A DNA stretch of 64,000 nucleotides from positions 1,364,001-1,428,000 of the forward strand of contig CP102405.1 of the NCBI GenBank assembly GCA_024628785.1. The letters are read 5' to 3'. Shown in pieces: positions 22,560 to 32,147 of this stretch; position 1 is the first letter of the stretch; each line of letters begins with the position of its first letter. The notes under the pieces are model-generated. The model ran no database searches, was not told the origin of the DNA, and saw nothing but the letters and a program-made list of their open reading frames with translations. This stretch comes from Fusobacteria bacterium ZRK30. Its GTDB lineage: Bacteria; Fusobacteriota; Fusobacteriia; Fusobacteriales; Fusobacteriaceae. Position numbers and translations under genes: made by a program.

Positions 22560-23642
22560 CTATTTTAATTTTACCTGTTGACCGTCTTCTAATTTAGTCA
22601 TTCCAGCAGTAATTAATTCGTCTCCTTCTGATAAACCTTCTAAAATTTCTAAACCTTTGTTGGTAACCATTCCTGTTTTAACTTCAACTTTTCTGACAAC
22701 TCCTATACCTTCACCATCTTTTTCTACGATAAAGACATAGTTAGTATTTACATCCTTTAAGATTACATTAAGAGGTACGAATATCTTATCCTTTTCACTT
22801 AATATGTCTTTATTGAAATCTACTACAACGGACATTCCACTTCTTAAACTTTTATCTATCCCTAAGATAGCTACTTTTACAGGGTATGTAGATCCATATT
22901 GAAGAGATGAAGTACCTACTTCTACAACCTCGCCTAAATAATTTTTCCCTATAGCCCCTGCATGTATATTGACCTGTGATCCTATATTTATTTGTCCTAT
23001 AGCACTTTCTGGAACAAATGAGATTGCTTCTAAATCTGTATCTGTATTTAAAATATATACAGATTGACCAGCAGCTACATTTTCATTTACTTCTGATACT
23101 TTTACAGCTACTGTTCCATCTATGGAAGATTTTAATTCAGTATATTTCAATTGACGTTTTGCATATTTTATACCTTCCGACGCAACTCTTAAAGATGCTG
23201 ATGTAGAGTCCATCCTAGCTTTTGCACTGTCAAATTCACTTTTAGATACACTGTCATTTTGATATAGTTCTTTTATCCTGTTATAGCTCGATTGAGCTTC
23301 TATTTGTGATGCTTTGGCAGTTTCATAAGAACTCTCTGCCTTTCTTAATTGAATTTCATAGTCGATCTTATCTAAGGTAGCTAAAACATCTCCTTTTTTC
23401 ACTGATTGTCCTAATTTAAAATTCATTTTTTCAATGTTTCCAGGCACTCTGAAACTCACCTCAGGTTCTACAGCAGATTTTATATCTCCTGTAAAGCTAA
23501 GAGCTTCTACCGGACTTTTTAATTCTATGGTTTCATGTCTAACAGATCTTAAATTTATTTTTTCCTCTTCTTTTTTAGTCCCACAGCTTGCAAGGGTAAC
23601 TACTATAAATCCAATTAGTAATGTTTTTTTATATAATGACAT
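22560..23642 (-). CDS. RND efflux membrane-fusion (periplasmic adaptor) lipoprotein
   Basis: About 360 residues. The signal ends in a lipobox-like LASCGTK. A lipoyl half-motif (EPEVSFRVPGNIEKMNFKLG), an alpha-hairpin coiled coil (about 90-160, QLRKAESSYETAKASQIEAQ), the second lipoyl half (SIDGTVAVKVSEVNENVAAG) and beta-barrel domains follow. I start at ATG 23642, preceded by AGGAGG; an ATG 15 nt earlier contains that site. It bridges the RND pump and the outer-membrane channel encoded upstream. Confidence 0.92.
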   Translation of the reverse strand: MSLYKKTLLIGFIVVTLASCGTKKEEEKINLRSVRHETIELKSPVEALSFTGDIKSAVEPEVSFRVPGNIEKMNFKLGQSVKKGDVLATLDKIDYEIQLRKAESSYETAKASQIEAQSSYNRIKELYQNDSVSKSEFDSAKARMDSTSASLRVASEGIKYAKRQLKYTELKSSIDGTVAVKVSEVNENVAAGQSVYILNTDTDLEAISFVPESAIGQINIGSQVNIHAGAIGKNYLGEVVEVGTSSLQYGSTYPVKVAILGIDKSLRSGMSVVVDFNKDILSEKDKIFVPLNVILKDVNTNYVFIVEKDGEGIGVVRKVEVKTGMVTNKGLEILEGLSEGDELITAGMTKLEDGQQVKLK

Positions 23643-23664
23643 TTGTTTCCTCCTCATTTTTTGA

Positions 23665-25965
23665 TTATTGTACCTTTAAATTAGTTTCACCCAGTAACTC
23701 TGAATACGCTTCAGGATTTAATAGGTGATAAGCTCCTACTGCTCTTTCTGTTATCATTAACTTAGTATAATAATCATATTTAGATGCACTTTCACTTTCT
23801 TTAGCTTGAATTGCGACATTTTGAGAATCTAATAACTCAGTTATAGATACTTCTCCTCTTGAATATGAATCTGTTACTAGTTCAAGAGTTTTAACTGCTG
23901 CAACTCTTGCATCTTTTGAAGTTTCAACACTTATTTTAGCTGTTACTAAATCTGTTAGAGAAGCTCTGATATTTTGTTTTACGCTATTTTCAACATCTTC
24001 TTTTTGAAGTGTTAATTTTTGAACCTGTTCTGTAGCGGTATTTCTTAGGGCTATTCTTTCTCCCCCTTCTAATAATGGGATACTTACCTGTACTCCTACA
24101 GTCCAAGCTTCCTTTCTAGGGTCTCCATCAGGAGCATATAACTCTCCACTACCCTTTCTATCCATATAGTAGTTGTAGTCAGCAGTTAATGCTACTTCAG
24201 GACTATAGAAACTTCTATTAGCTTCCTTGAGTTTTCTTTCAGCTGCCGCTGTATAACTTTCGATTTGTTTGATCTCTGTAGAGTTTTCAAGACCTAATTT
24301 TATTAATTTATCTAAGGTATCATCCATTACATTTTTCTTAGTTAACTCCAAACCTGCTATTCCTAAAAACTCTTCAGTATCTAAGATATCTATCGGTTGA
24401 AAGTTTGTATTAAGATCGTTGTTTAAAATTCTCATCAATTGTTCCTTGGCATTTTGAAGTTTAGCCTGAGAATCACTTAACTTGCTGATATCTGTAGCTA
24501 GCTTACTTTCCCATCTGTATACATCTGATTTTCTAGAGTATCCAACTTTTTCCCTGACTCTGGCTAACTCTAAATTCTTTTTAGTTAGTTCTAAGTTACT
24601 GTATTGTATGCTTTGAGAAGCTTTTAATTTCAAGACATTAAAATAAGCTGTAGAAATTTTTAAGACTGTATCCAATTCACTCTGTTTATAGCTCTCTTTT
24701 TCTGCATTATAAATACTTTTTTCTATAGATACCGATGAATTTAATTTATCGTTCCATATTACCTGTTTTAATCCTACACCTACATAGGTATTATCTTTTT
24801 TTACATCATTTTGAGCATCTGCCTGACCCTGATCTACTGCTTTGTATCCACCTGTTGCAACTACTTGAGGCAGTCTAGATGACTTGGCAGCATCTACTTG
24901 GTATTCCTGGATATTCAGGTCATTTTTATCTATTGTTAGTTGCAGGTTATCATCTAATCCCTTTCTTAGAGATGAATAAAGAGTCAGTTCCTCTCCTAAA
25001 TTTTCTTTTCCTACTATTTTAGCCGCTACTGTTGTTCTCCAATTTGGCCATTTTTCTATTTTTTCAGCCACAGACTGGTTTATAACTGGTCTCATCTCTC
25101 CGCCAACTACATAAACTTTCTGGTCTTTTGCACTTCCTCCATCTAGTATTTCTAAGAGGGAGATAGCTGATTTTCGAAGTCTTCTTTGAATATTTGTATC
25201 CACTTCAAAAGATAGGTAGGCTTTTTCACTGATGCCTGTACCATATCCATCTGCATATGTTACTATCTTTTCATTATTTAAAACATCCATAACTTGGACA
25301 AATTTATCTGGATCTGAAAAGCCGCCTAAAAGAGCTACGGTTTCTCCCTTAACATCTGTGGCTAATTTTTCAAAATCTCCATTAAAAGGAATCCATTTGA
25401 CCTTTGATACTCCATTTTTTTTGACTTCTTTTTCTATATAGGAAAACATTTTTTTATCTACATCAAAAAATTCTTCCGGAGCTATAAGGGCAATTTCTGA
25501 GAAATCCTTATCTACACTTCTTAGAAGCTGAAAGATCTTATCGAATCCGATCTCTTGTACACTGTAGGTAAGATTTTCAACCTGACTAGTTTCACCGTGT
25601 AATATATATTGAGCAAATGGCATAATACTTAATTTTTTTACACTCTCTTTGCTTATGATTTGGTTGGAAACAGAGTGGTCTCCACCTATAATTACATCGA
25701 CCTTTTTGTTTTTAGCTAGATCTGAATAACTTTTATCAATTTCTTCAGATCCTTCTTTGGCTATAACCTGTAGTTCCTTTGGAAAAACTACAGTATAATT
25801 TCCTTCTAAAACGTCTGTAAATTCTTTTTCGATGACACTTTGAGAATTTTTTATGTTATTACTGCTTTTTTGACTGTATAATACAGCAATATTTACAACT
25901 TCTTTAGCAAAGGTGAAAACATTTATAATGAATAACATAATAATTAAACTTATTTTTTTTATCAA
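23665..25965 (-). CDS. Fused solute-binding-like domain plus TolC-type outer-membrane efflux channel
   Basis: 766 residues, far longer than TolC proteins (about 430-490). Residues 1-20 are a signal peptide. Residues about 22-310 resemble a type 1 periplasmic-binding fold (VVNIAVLYSQKSSNN; KKVDVIIGGDHSVSNQ; FSEIALIAPEEFF; TVALLGGFSDPDKF). Residues about 330-766 have the two coiled-coil repeats of outer-membrane efflux proteins (LKISTAYFNVLKLKASQSIQ; SVKQNIRASLTDLVTAKISV). The frame runs through without interruption. It is the first gene of the efflux operon. The binding-like domain could sense or gate substrate; this is inference. Confidence 0.85.
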   Translation of the reverse strand: MIKKISLIIMLFIINVFTFAKEVVNIAVLYSQKSSNNIKNSQSVIEKEFTDVLEGNYTVVFPKELQVIAKEGSEEIDKSYSDLAKNKKVDVIIGGDHSVSNQIISKESVKKLSIMPFAQYILHGETSQVENLTYSVQEIGFDKIFQLLRSVDKDFSEIALIAPEEFFDVDKKMFSYIEKEVKKNGVSKVKWIPFNGDFEKLATDVKGETVALLGGFSDPDKFVQVMDVLNNEKIVTYADGYGTGISEKAYLSFEVDTNIQRRLRKSAISLLEILDGGSAKDQKVYVVGGEMRPVINQSVAEKIEKWPNWRTTVAAKIVGKENLGEELTLYSSLRKGLDDNLQLTIDKNDLNIQEYQVDAAKSSRLPQVVATGGYKAVDQGQADAQNDVKKDNTYVGVGLKQVIWNDKLNSSVSIEKSIYNAEKESYKQSELDTVLKISTAYFNVLKLKASQSIQYSNLELTKKNLELARVREKVGYSRKSDVYRWESKLATDISKLSDSQAKLQNAKEQLMRILNNDLNTNFQPIDILDTEEFLGIAGLELTKKNVMDDTLDKLIKLGLENSTEIKQIESYTAAAERKLKEANRSFYSPEVALTADYNYYMDRKGSGELYAPDGDPRKEAWTVGVQVSIPLLEGGERIALRNTATEQVQKLTLQKEDVENSVKQNIRASLTDLVTAKISVETSKDARVAAVKTLELVTDSYSRGEVSITELLDSQNVAIQAKESESASKYDYYTKLMITERAVGAYHLLNPEAYSELLGETNLKVQ

Positions 25966-26089
25966 TTTTATCTCCTCCTATATGTTCTTTTTTATTTAAA
26001 TTAGTGGTTAACTTTTTTCGCCTCCCTTTATAATTTTTCTAATCTATATTATATGGAAAATAGTTGAATTTCCTATAAATTAATTAATT

Positions 26090-26641
26090 TTAATCTGTTA
26101 TGCTGTCAGTGATATACTTACTGATATCTAAATCTTTATCCCCAAAGGCTCTGGCATAGATATAACCTCCGATACTTATAAGGATTATCCCCATTGTAGC
26201 TTCTTCTAAATCTTTTTTTATGCTAAATTCTTTTTTTTCTGCCCCTCTTTTCAAGATTCCCAAGACAAATTCATAATTGCGTATAGAATATTTTCTTATT
26301 TTTTCTTGAAGCTTTAAAGGTAATCCGTTAAAATCAAAAGTTAATTTTGCTTTGGCTTCATAGTATAGTGTATCTTCTTCGTTTGCTTTTTCTAAATAAG
26401 CATTTAATTTGTCTTGTTCACTTTCATAAGTTAATATCTCTTCTTTTTTTTTCTGAATTTTTTCTTCTATTAACTCCATTATTGCGATCCCTAAATCTTC
26501 TTTCTTTTTAAAATAGTGGTAGATACTGGATTTTGCAATACCGATTTCATCTGCAACTTTTTGAAAACTTAACCGTTCATATCCATTTTCACTGACCATC
26601 CTTAGCGCTACTCTGATTATTTCCCTTTCTGTATTATTCAT
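26090..26641 (-). CDS. TetR-family transcriptional regulator of the efflux operon
   Basis: 183 residues from ATG 26641, chosen because GGAGGGG lies 5 nt upstream. The N-terminal helix-turn-helix is typical of TetR proteins (NGYERLSFQKVADEIGIAKSSIYHYFKKKEDL). The rest is an all-helical ligand domain. It lies 124 bp upstream of the efflux operon in the same orientation. A palindromic operator within its own promoter indicates autorepression, and control of the pump is likely. Confidence 0.9.
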   Translation of the reverse strand: MNNTEREIIRVALRMVSENGYERLSFQKVADEIGIAKSSIYHYFKKKEDLGIAIMELIEEKIQKKKEEILTYESEQDKLNAYLEKANEEDTLYYEAKAKLTFDFNGLPLKLQEKIRKYSIRNYEFVLGILKRGAEKKEFSIKKDLEEATMGIILISIGGYIYARAFGDKDLDISKYITDSITD

Positions 26642-26667
26642 TCTTCCCCTCCTAAATATCTTAATCA

Positions 26668-26695
26668 TTATAGCCTACCTATCGGTCGGTGTCAA
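26668..26695 (-). promoter_or_regulatory. TetR-gene promoter with embedded operator
   Basis: On the minus strand, TTGACA (26695-26690), 17-bp spacer, TATAAT (26673-26668). The spacer holds CCGACCGATAGGTAGG (26674-26689), an imperfect inverted repeat positioned to block RNA polymerase. Confidence 0.75.
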
Positions 26696-26703
26696 TTTAA
26701 AGA

Positions 26704-27480
26704 TTAATTTTTTTTAATGTTCGACTTTCTAATCTCCATAGATCTTAAATAAAGGAGTCTGACATATTCATATTCAAATGGAGTTCCCAAGCTGTAATAT
26801 CTAAAGTCAACTTCACTCCTAACATCAACTGCCTCTAATCCTTTTACGGTTAGGTCTTTCCATAAAGTATCGGAACCGCCATAAACATTGATAGGATCGA
26901 GAGGTGCCCTTAAAACAAAGGTTGTCAACAAGGAACTGGCATTTCTAAGATCGCTGGGGCCTAAAAATGGGAGTATTAAATATGGACCACCCTTTACTCC
27001 ATAAAGGGCCAGAGTATCGTTTAAAGTAACTTTATGTTCAGGTATTTTTACAAGGGTTGCTACATCAAATAAACCCACAACACCTACTGTAGTATTTATA
27101 AAAAATCTGCCTATCCCCGTAAATACAGTTTTATAATCTAAAATTAATACTCCGTTTATTACACTGATAGGTTCATATAAATTGCTAAAAAAATTACCTA
27201 CACCGGTTCTGATAGTTTGTGGCAGGAAAAATTTATATGAATTAGAGACCGGTAAGGCTACCCAATTATCGAATTGATAGTTAAAATAATATATTCTTCT
27301 ATTTAGTGGTTCAAATGGATCGTATGCATCCATGATATTAGATTCACCATCATTTAAATGAAGTTTAGGTTTCTCTGTTACCTCTATTCTCCCTCCTCTA
27401 TTATAAGAAATGTCATCCTCTACTTTTATATTGCTGCAACCCATAAAAATTAAAGTCATTAAAATAAGTATTTTTTTCAT
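26704..27480 (-). CDS. mlaA: MlaA (VacJ) family outer-membrane lipoprotein
   Basis: 258 residues with a lipobox (FMGCSN, Cys15). Family motifs: YDPFEPLNRRIYYFNYQFD, RTGVGNFFSNLYEPISVIN, GRFFINTTVGVVGLFDVAT and GVKGGPYLILPFLGPSDLRN. MlaA extracts mislocalised phospholipids from the outer leaflet of the outer membrane. It overlaps the upstream hydrolase gene by 4 nt (ATGA), so the two are translationally coupled. Other mla genes are not in the window. Confidence 0.93.
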   Translation of the reverse strand: MKKILILMTLIFMGCSNIKVEDDISYNRGGRIEVTEKPKLHLNDGESNIMDAYDPFEPLNRRIYYFNYQFDNWVALPVSNSYKFFLPQTIRTGVGNFFSNLYEPISVINGVLILDYKTVFTGIGRFFINTTVGVVGLFDVATLVKIPEHKVTLNDTLALYGVKGGPYLILPFLGPSDLRNASSLLTTFVLRAPLDPINVYGGSDTLWKDLTVKGLEAVDVRSEVDFRYYSLGTPFEYEYVRLLYLRSMEIRKSNIKKN

Positions 27481-28733
27481 TTTAACTCACCTCTTTTAAG
27501 GTAGTGAATCATAGAAGTCACATTCTCCCTATAGAACATATTTCCACAGTGTCCTCCATAGGGATAAACTTTTATCCTGCTTCCCATTGTCTCCTTTAAA
27601 TATTCTAGATTGTCTGGAGTCAATATCAATTCATCTTCATTGGTAACTACTGCAATATTTTCAGCACCTTTTAGATAACTTTCTATAGATTTTAGACTGC
27701 TGTTCTCTATCATTTCCTCCATAGTAAGGGATTTATCCAGTTTTTTATATGTTTTAAATCCAATTCTATCTATATAATTTTGAAAGTTACTGTAATTAAC
27801 AGCGCTGTAATATTCACTCATACTCTGAAATTTAGTTAATTTTTTATCAGGATCTGTGTATACCCCGCTTTTAGTCATAAGATCACTGATATAGTTGATA
27901 TCTATTGCTATAAATCTAAATGCAATTCCTATAAGAATCTTTAACTCTTCATCATTCATATTTAATTCTTTAAAGAGGGCATAAATGGCCGCCTCATCTA
28001 TCTTCATCTTTCCATTATCCTGACTGTATTGCATTATACCTAAGATTATCCTTTGTAATAATTGATCTAATTCTTCTTCGGTTCTTATATTGTCATCCAA
28101 CAGATGATCTAAAATTTTAGCAGATTCATATAAATTTACCGTGGGGTTGACAGACATAATTCTCTTAAAGTTGAAATGCTTTTTTCGGCTGTCTATCTCT
28201 CCTACTGCAAGTGCAACAGTTCCTCCAAGGCTGTATCCGGTAACATAGGTTTCTTTGTACTGAATTTTATCTTTTACTTTATTCAGTGCTAAGCTCATGA
28301 TATCGTATATCTCATTGCTGTCTTTTTCTAAAAACCCAGGTGCATGAGTTTCGGAAGCAGAAATAACAAAGTTATAATCAAAGCTGGTAGGGAGCATAAT
28401 AACACTAAATCCATTTTGATATAGGATCCTGCTCATAGTCAGCATCTTAGGAGAATTATATTTAGACCCTGTTCCAGCCAATAAAAATATCAGGGGAGCT
28501 TCACGATCTTGAGCCATCAATCCAAATCTAAATCCATCTAAATACCATAGATTAGGCGGTGCTTTTTCATTCTTTAAGTTTAACTTTATCTCCTTAAAAC
28601 TTGTGTTTTTAAATGGTGCCATATCTTTAGTAGGAGTGGCTAAAACTGTTGCTAAATATGGATCTTTATATGGGTAATCATATCCATAACTCCACAAACT
28701 TATAATCATATATATCAATATTATTTTTTTCAT
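27477..28733 (-). CDS. Exported alpha/beta-hydrolase (serine hydrolase)
   Basis: 418 residues with a short signal-like N-terminus (KKIILIYMIISLWSYG). The nucleophile elbow is VTGYSLGGTVALAVG (Ser in GYSLGG). An oxyanion-type segment (APLIFLLAGTGSKYNSP) precedes it, and a C-terminal YPYGGHCGNMFY supplies the likely catalytic His. It is coupled to mlaA by a 4-nt overlap, suggesting an envelope-lipid role such as acyl-ester hydrolysis, which is inference. Confidence 0.82.
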   Translation of the reverse strand: MKKIILIYMIISLWSYGYDYPYKDPYLATVLATPTKDMAPFKNTSFKEIKLNLKNEKAPPNLWYLDGFRFGLMAQDREAPLIFLLAGTGSKYNSPKMLTMSRILYQNGFSVIMLPTSFDYNFVISASETHAPGFLEKDSNEIYDIMSLALNKVKDKIQYKETYVTGYSLGGTVALAVGEIDSRKKHFNFKRIMSVNPTVNLYESAKILDHLLDDNIRTEEELDQLLQRIILGIMQYSQDNGKMKIDEAAIYALFKELNMNDEELKILIGIAFRFIAIDINYISDLMTKSGVYTDPDKKLTKFQSMSEYYSAVNYSNFQNYIDRIGFKTYKKLDKSLTMEEMIENSSLKSIESYLKGAENIAVVTNEDELILTPDNLEYLKETMGSRIKVYPYGGHCGNMFYRENVTSMIHYLKRGELK

Positions 28734-28892
28734 ACGAACTCATCCTTTTATTTATTTATTTTATCCCTATACACATATTTATTCTATTTGACCTGTCAGT
28801 TTCCTTTTTTTCATTGTGTTTTCTGTGGTTCTTTCCCCTTTTATATTACTTTGTATTTAAGATTTTATCTCCTGAGTTTATTTATACTCATA

Positions 28893-28916
28893 TAAAAAGG
28901 GCATAAAGTATGCCCC
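28893..28916 (-). terminator. Terminator after the wHTH-like gene
   Basis: On the minus strand, GGGCATA and TATGCCC arms with a 3-nt loop followed by TTTTTAT. It lies directly downstream of the gene at 28924-29559. Confidence 0.75.
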
Positions 28917-28923
28917 TAAAATA

Positions 28924-29559
28924 TTATAGATATTGAATTTTGTAAGATATAGCTGTTAAAAATAAAGTTACATAAAATGGATTTTCTTCTACAGGTAAAT
29001 TTAATTTATAATAGATGATCTCTTCCAGACTTTTTAAATCATCCTCATCAGCCTCTTTAGCAATTTCAAATATGGTTTTATTTAATAAAGTTCTATTTTT
29101 TTCTTCATTTAAAATATCTTTGATACCTTTAGAAATAATATCGCTTATATCAGTATTTGGTCCTTTTTCATCCATTAAATTTCTGATTTCCAGGGCATAT
29201 CGTGATATATATTCATTTGTACTATTCATATTGAAGTATGAAATTTTTTTCTTTATGAAATCACTTATATTAGAAATTTTTTCCTCTACTGCATCGACAG
29301 ATATAATCTCTAATAGTTTATCATGTGTTTTTTCAAAGTGAAGATAAACATTTCCATCGACCTCATTTAATACTTCAACTAATCCGTTTTCTTGTAATTT
29401 TTTTAAGAATTTAGAAATTATTTTAATGTCTATTTCCATTTTATTGGAGAGATCACTTATAGATATACTATAATTCAATGTTTCGTTTCCTAATTTTGGT
29501 GCAATTAACCCCTTTAATAAATTAAAAAAAGCTATATCCTCAGATATATTTTTGTTCAT
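28924..29559 (-). CDS. Protein of unknown function with winged-helix-like segment
   Basis: 211 residues, rich in Ile/Lys/Glu and predicted helical. Residues about 25-70 (SISISDLSNKMEIDIKIISK, then a wing-like VEVLNEVDGNVYLHFEKT) look like a DNA-binding winged helix. The rest is a helical domain I do not recognise. No signal peptide. The IS30 element lies only about 30 bp upstream of its start, so its original promoter was probably displaced. Confidence 0.55.
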   Translation of the reverse strand: MNKNISEDIAFFNLLKGLIAPKLGNETLNYSISISDLSNKMEIDIKIISKFLKKLQENGLVEVLNEVDGNVYLHFEKTHDKLLEIISVDAVEEKISNISDFIKKKISYFNMNSTNEYISRYALEIRNLMDEKGPNTDISDIISKGIKDILNEEKNRTLLNKTIFEIAKEADEDDLKSLEEIIYYKLNLPVEENPFYVTLFLTAISYKIQYL

Positions 29560-29590
29560 TTTTTCACCGCCCTATTATTTTAAAACTTAC

Positions 29591-30647
29591 GTTGTCAAAT
29601 TAAATGCAACACTTTTCAATTTCACCCCAAAATACTTCTTTTGGGGTTTTCCAATTTAAACACTTCCTTGGTCTATTATTAATTTTGTTTACCGCTTTAT
29701 AAAATTCACATCTCTTTATCTTACTAAAAATAGTCCCTTTAGGGAAAGTTCTCCTTAATAAACCGTTTGTATTCTCATTTGTTCCTCTCTCCCATGAGTG
29801 ATAAGGGTTAGCAAAATAAGCTTTAATACCTAATGCTTCCTCTAATTCTTTAAATTTAGAGAATTCTTTCCCGTTATCCGATGTAAATGTTTTTATGTAT
29901 TCTTTAGGTATATATTTAAAATTCTCTATTGTTGCCTCATTAAAAGTATCTGATTTTCTATTAATCATTAGCTCCGCTACAAGATATCTTGATTTCCTAT
30001 CAACATAAGTCATCATAGCACCTTTTTTTCCTGCGCCAACGATAGTATCGCTTTCAAAATGACCAATCTCACTTCTATCATTCGCTTCTTCAGACCTTTC
30101 TTCTATCATCTTTTTATTAGGGATTTTACCCCTTGTTTCTTTCAATCCTCTAGGCTTTTGTTTGCCTTTTCTAGTTAAAAGGTATTTAGTACTCTCCGTA
30201 AGAAAATCAAGATATATTGCTCTATAAATTGTTTTAAATGAAATAGAATATTGGTTGTCTAATTTAGCTCTTCCTGATATTTGTTCTGGACTCCAACCTG
30301 ATTCTAACTTTTCTTGAATATCTACCAAAAGGATCGAATCTCTTAATTTGTGCTTTCTTCCACAAAGTTGTTTTCTTTTTTTGTATAAAAACTGGGCTTT
30401 ATTAGGAGTGTACTCACCATCAACTGAATTTCTATTAATTTCTCTATAAATACTAACTCTATTTTTCTTTAATTTAGCTGCAATAAAACTAATTGATTTT
30501 TTTTGCGCTAAAAATTTAAATATACTTTCTCTTTCTTCAATGGTAAAATGTTTATGATTCATAAATACTCCTTTAATGTTTGGTCGCACTTACATTATAC
30601 CAAGGAAATATTTATGAATTTTTTTTGTTGCATTTAATTATACAATT
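29591..30647 (-). mobile_element. IS30-family insertion sequence
   Basis: One transposase gene flanked by terminal inverted repeats. The left end reads GTTGTCAAATTAAATGCAAC (29591-29610). The right end, on the complement, reads ATTGTATAATTAAATGCAAC (30646-30627). They share the inner 13 bp and a TTGT. About 1.05 kb, normal for IS30 elements. The exact outer ends and target duplication could not be fixed by eye. Confidence 0.85.
29600..30562 (-). CDS. IS30-family transposase
   Basis: About 320 residues from the ATG at 30562. The N-terminal helix-turn-helix region is typical (FTIEERESIFKFLAQKKSIS; AAKLKKNRVSIYREINRNS). The DDE core shows HFESDTIVGAGKKG, FTSDNGKEFSKFKELE and NTNGLLRRTFPKGT. It appears intact, with no internal stop, and the C-terminus reaches into the left inverted repeat. 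Confidence 0.93.
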   Translation of the reverse strand: MNHKHFTIEERESIFKFLAQKKSISFIAAKLKKNRVSIYREINRNSVDGEYTPNKAQFLYKKRKQLCGRKHKLRDSILLVDIQEKLESGWSPEQISGRAKLDNQYSISFKTIYRAIYLDFLTESTKYLLTRKGKQKPRGLKETRGKIPNKKMIEERSEEANDRSEIGHFESDTIVGAGKKGAMMTYVDRKSRYLVAELMINRKSDTFNEATIENFKYIPKEYIKTFTSDNGKEFSKFKELEEALGIKAYFANPYHSWERGTNENTNGLLRRTFPKGTIFSKIKRCEFYKAVNKINNRPRKCLNWKTPKEVFWGEIEKCCI

Positions 30648-30843
30648 CAAGAAACAATACTTATTTAACTAAAAATATCTTTATTTATTACATTATAAAT
30701 ATTTACTTCTAATAAATCAACACTTAATTTTATCTCCCCTAAATAAAAGATTGCTAATTAGTATACTCTAAATAAAATCAACTTCCTTCTTTTTTAGGCA
30801 ATTATATTGTATAATTAATAAAAAATTATAATTGGAGGGAAAT

Positions 30844-31581
30844 ATGAAATTTTTGGGAGTTATTCCGGCACGATATGCTTCAACGAGGCTAGAAGGGAAA
30901 CCTTTAGCTGATATAGATGGTCATTCTATGATTGAATGGGTATACAAGCGTACTCTATTATCCAACCTAGATATGGTTGTTGTAGCAACTGACAATCAAC
31001 TTGTATATGATAAAGTAAAATCTTTTGGGGGAGAAGTTGTTATGACCTCTGAGAATCACCCTAATGGAACCTCTAGAATAGCTGAAGTCGCAGAAATTTA
31101 TAGTGAATTTGATGTGATTATAAATGTACAGGGAGATGAACCTCTTATAGAAAAAGAGATGATTAATGCTCTGATTACACCATTTTTAAAGGAACCAGAC
31201 TTAAGTATGGCAACTTTAAAGCATAGGATAGATACTATAGAAGAGGTTGAGAATCCAAACAATGTAAAGGTAGTTACAACTAAAGGTGACTATGCAATTT
31301 ATTTTTCTAGATCACCTATCCCATACCCGAGGGAACTGGATATGAAGAATTATTTTAAACATGTAGGAATATACGGATATAGAAGGGACTTTGTTATCAA
31401 ATATTCACAGATGCCTCAGACACCTTTAGAGATATCCGAATCATTAGAGCAGCTTAGAGTTTTAGAAAATGGTTATAAGATAAAGGTTTTAGAGACACCC
31501 TATAAAATTGTAGGAGTTGATACTAAGGAAGATTTAGAAAGAGTTAGAAAAATAGTAAAAAAAGGTAAGATCACTATATAA
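30844..31581 (+). CDS. kdsB: 3-deoxy-manno-octulosonate cytidylyltransferase
   Basis: 245 residues from ATG 30844 (GGAGG 5 nt upstream; an in-frame TTG 12 nt earlier contains that site). The nucleotide-binding start is FLGVIPARYASTRLEGKPL, with NVQGDEPLI for metal and CTP binding and YFSRSPIPYPRE. It activates KDO with CTP for lipopolysaccharide inner-core synthesis in the cytoplasm, evidence for a Gram-negative envelope. It lies alone, just beyond the IS30 right end. Confidence 0.95.
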   Translation: MKFLGVIPARYASTRLEGKPLADIDGHSMIEWVYKRTLLSNLDMVVVATDNQLVYDKVKSFGGEVVMTSENHPNGTSRIAEVAEIYSEFDVIINVQGDEPLIEKEMINALITPFLKEPDLSMATLKHRIDTIEEVENPNNVKVVTTKGDYAIYFSRSPIPYPRELDMKNYFKHVGIYGYRRDFVIKYSQMPQTPLEISESLEQLRVLENGYKIKVLETPYKIVGVDTKEDLERVRKIVKKGKITI

Positions 31582-31620
31582 AAAACTTTGTATAAGTTGG
31601 TGTAATATCATGTAATAAAA

Positions 31621-31657
31621 AAGGTGATCTCTTAAAATATAGAGATCACCTTTTATT
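31621..31657. terminator. Bidirectional terminator between kdsB and the LysM gene
   Basis: AAGGTGATCTCT and AGAGATCACCTT arms with an 8-nt loop, with A/T tracts on both sides between convergent genes. Confidence 0.85.
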
Positions 31658-31682
31658 TTATACATAAATAGTCATTAAAAAA

Positions 31683-32063
31683 TTATTTTATAGGGATTGT
31701 TAATACTTGACCAGCTTCAATAACATCCGGGTTAGAGATATTGTTTTCTTCAGCTAATTTTTCCCAAGACATATTGTATTTTAATCCTATTCTGAATAAG
31801 TTATCTCCCTCTACAACAGTATAGTTTATAGGTGCTTCTTCTACCATTGGAACATCTTCAACGACAACTTCTTCTTCTATAGCAGTCTCTTCAACAACTA
31901 CTGGCGCCTCTTCAGCTACTACCTCTTCTTCAACAACTACCGGAGTCTCCTCAACAACAACCTCAGTAACTACAGGTGTAGTTTCTATTTTCTCTTCCTT
32001 TGGTTCATTACTGCTGCATGCTACAAGTGATAGAGCTGCTAATAATATTAATAATTTTTTCAT
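31683..32063 (-). CDS. LysM-domain lipoprotein
   Basis: 126 residues from ATG 32063 (AGGAGG 7 nt upstream; an upstream in-frame ATG would add 15 residues before the signal). The lipobox is LVACSS. A long low-complexity linker of Val/Glu/Pro (residues about 27-75) leads to one C-terminal LysM domain (YTVVEGDNLFRIGLKYNMSW through GQVLTIPIK) that binds peptidoglycan sugars. It probably tethers the outer membrane to the wall. Confidence 0.88.
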   Translation of the reverse strand: MKKLLILLAALSLVACSSNEPKEEKIETTPVVTEVVVEETPVVVEEEVVAEEAPVVVEETAIEEEVVVEDVPMVEEAPINYTVVEGDNLFRIGLKYNMSWEKLAEENNISNPDVIEAGQVLTIPIK

Positions 32064-32147
32064 TAAAATCCTCCTGATTAATGTGATATTTATATGAGTA
32101 TATTCCATAATTAGGGATTAGTCAATGTAAATATTAATTTTATTAAT

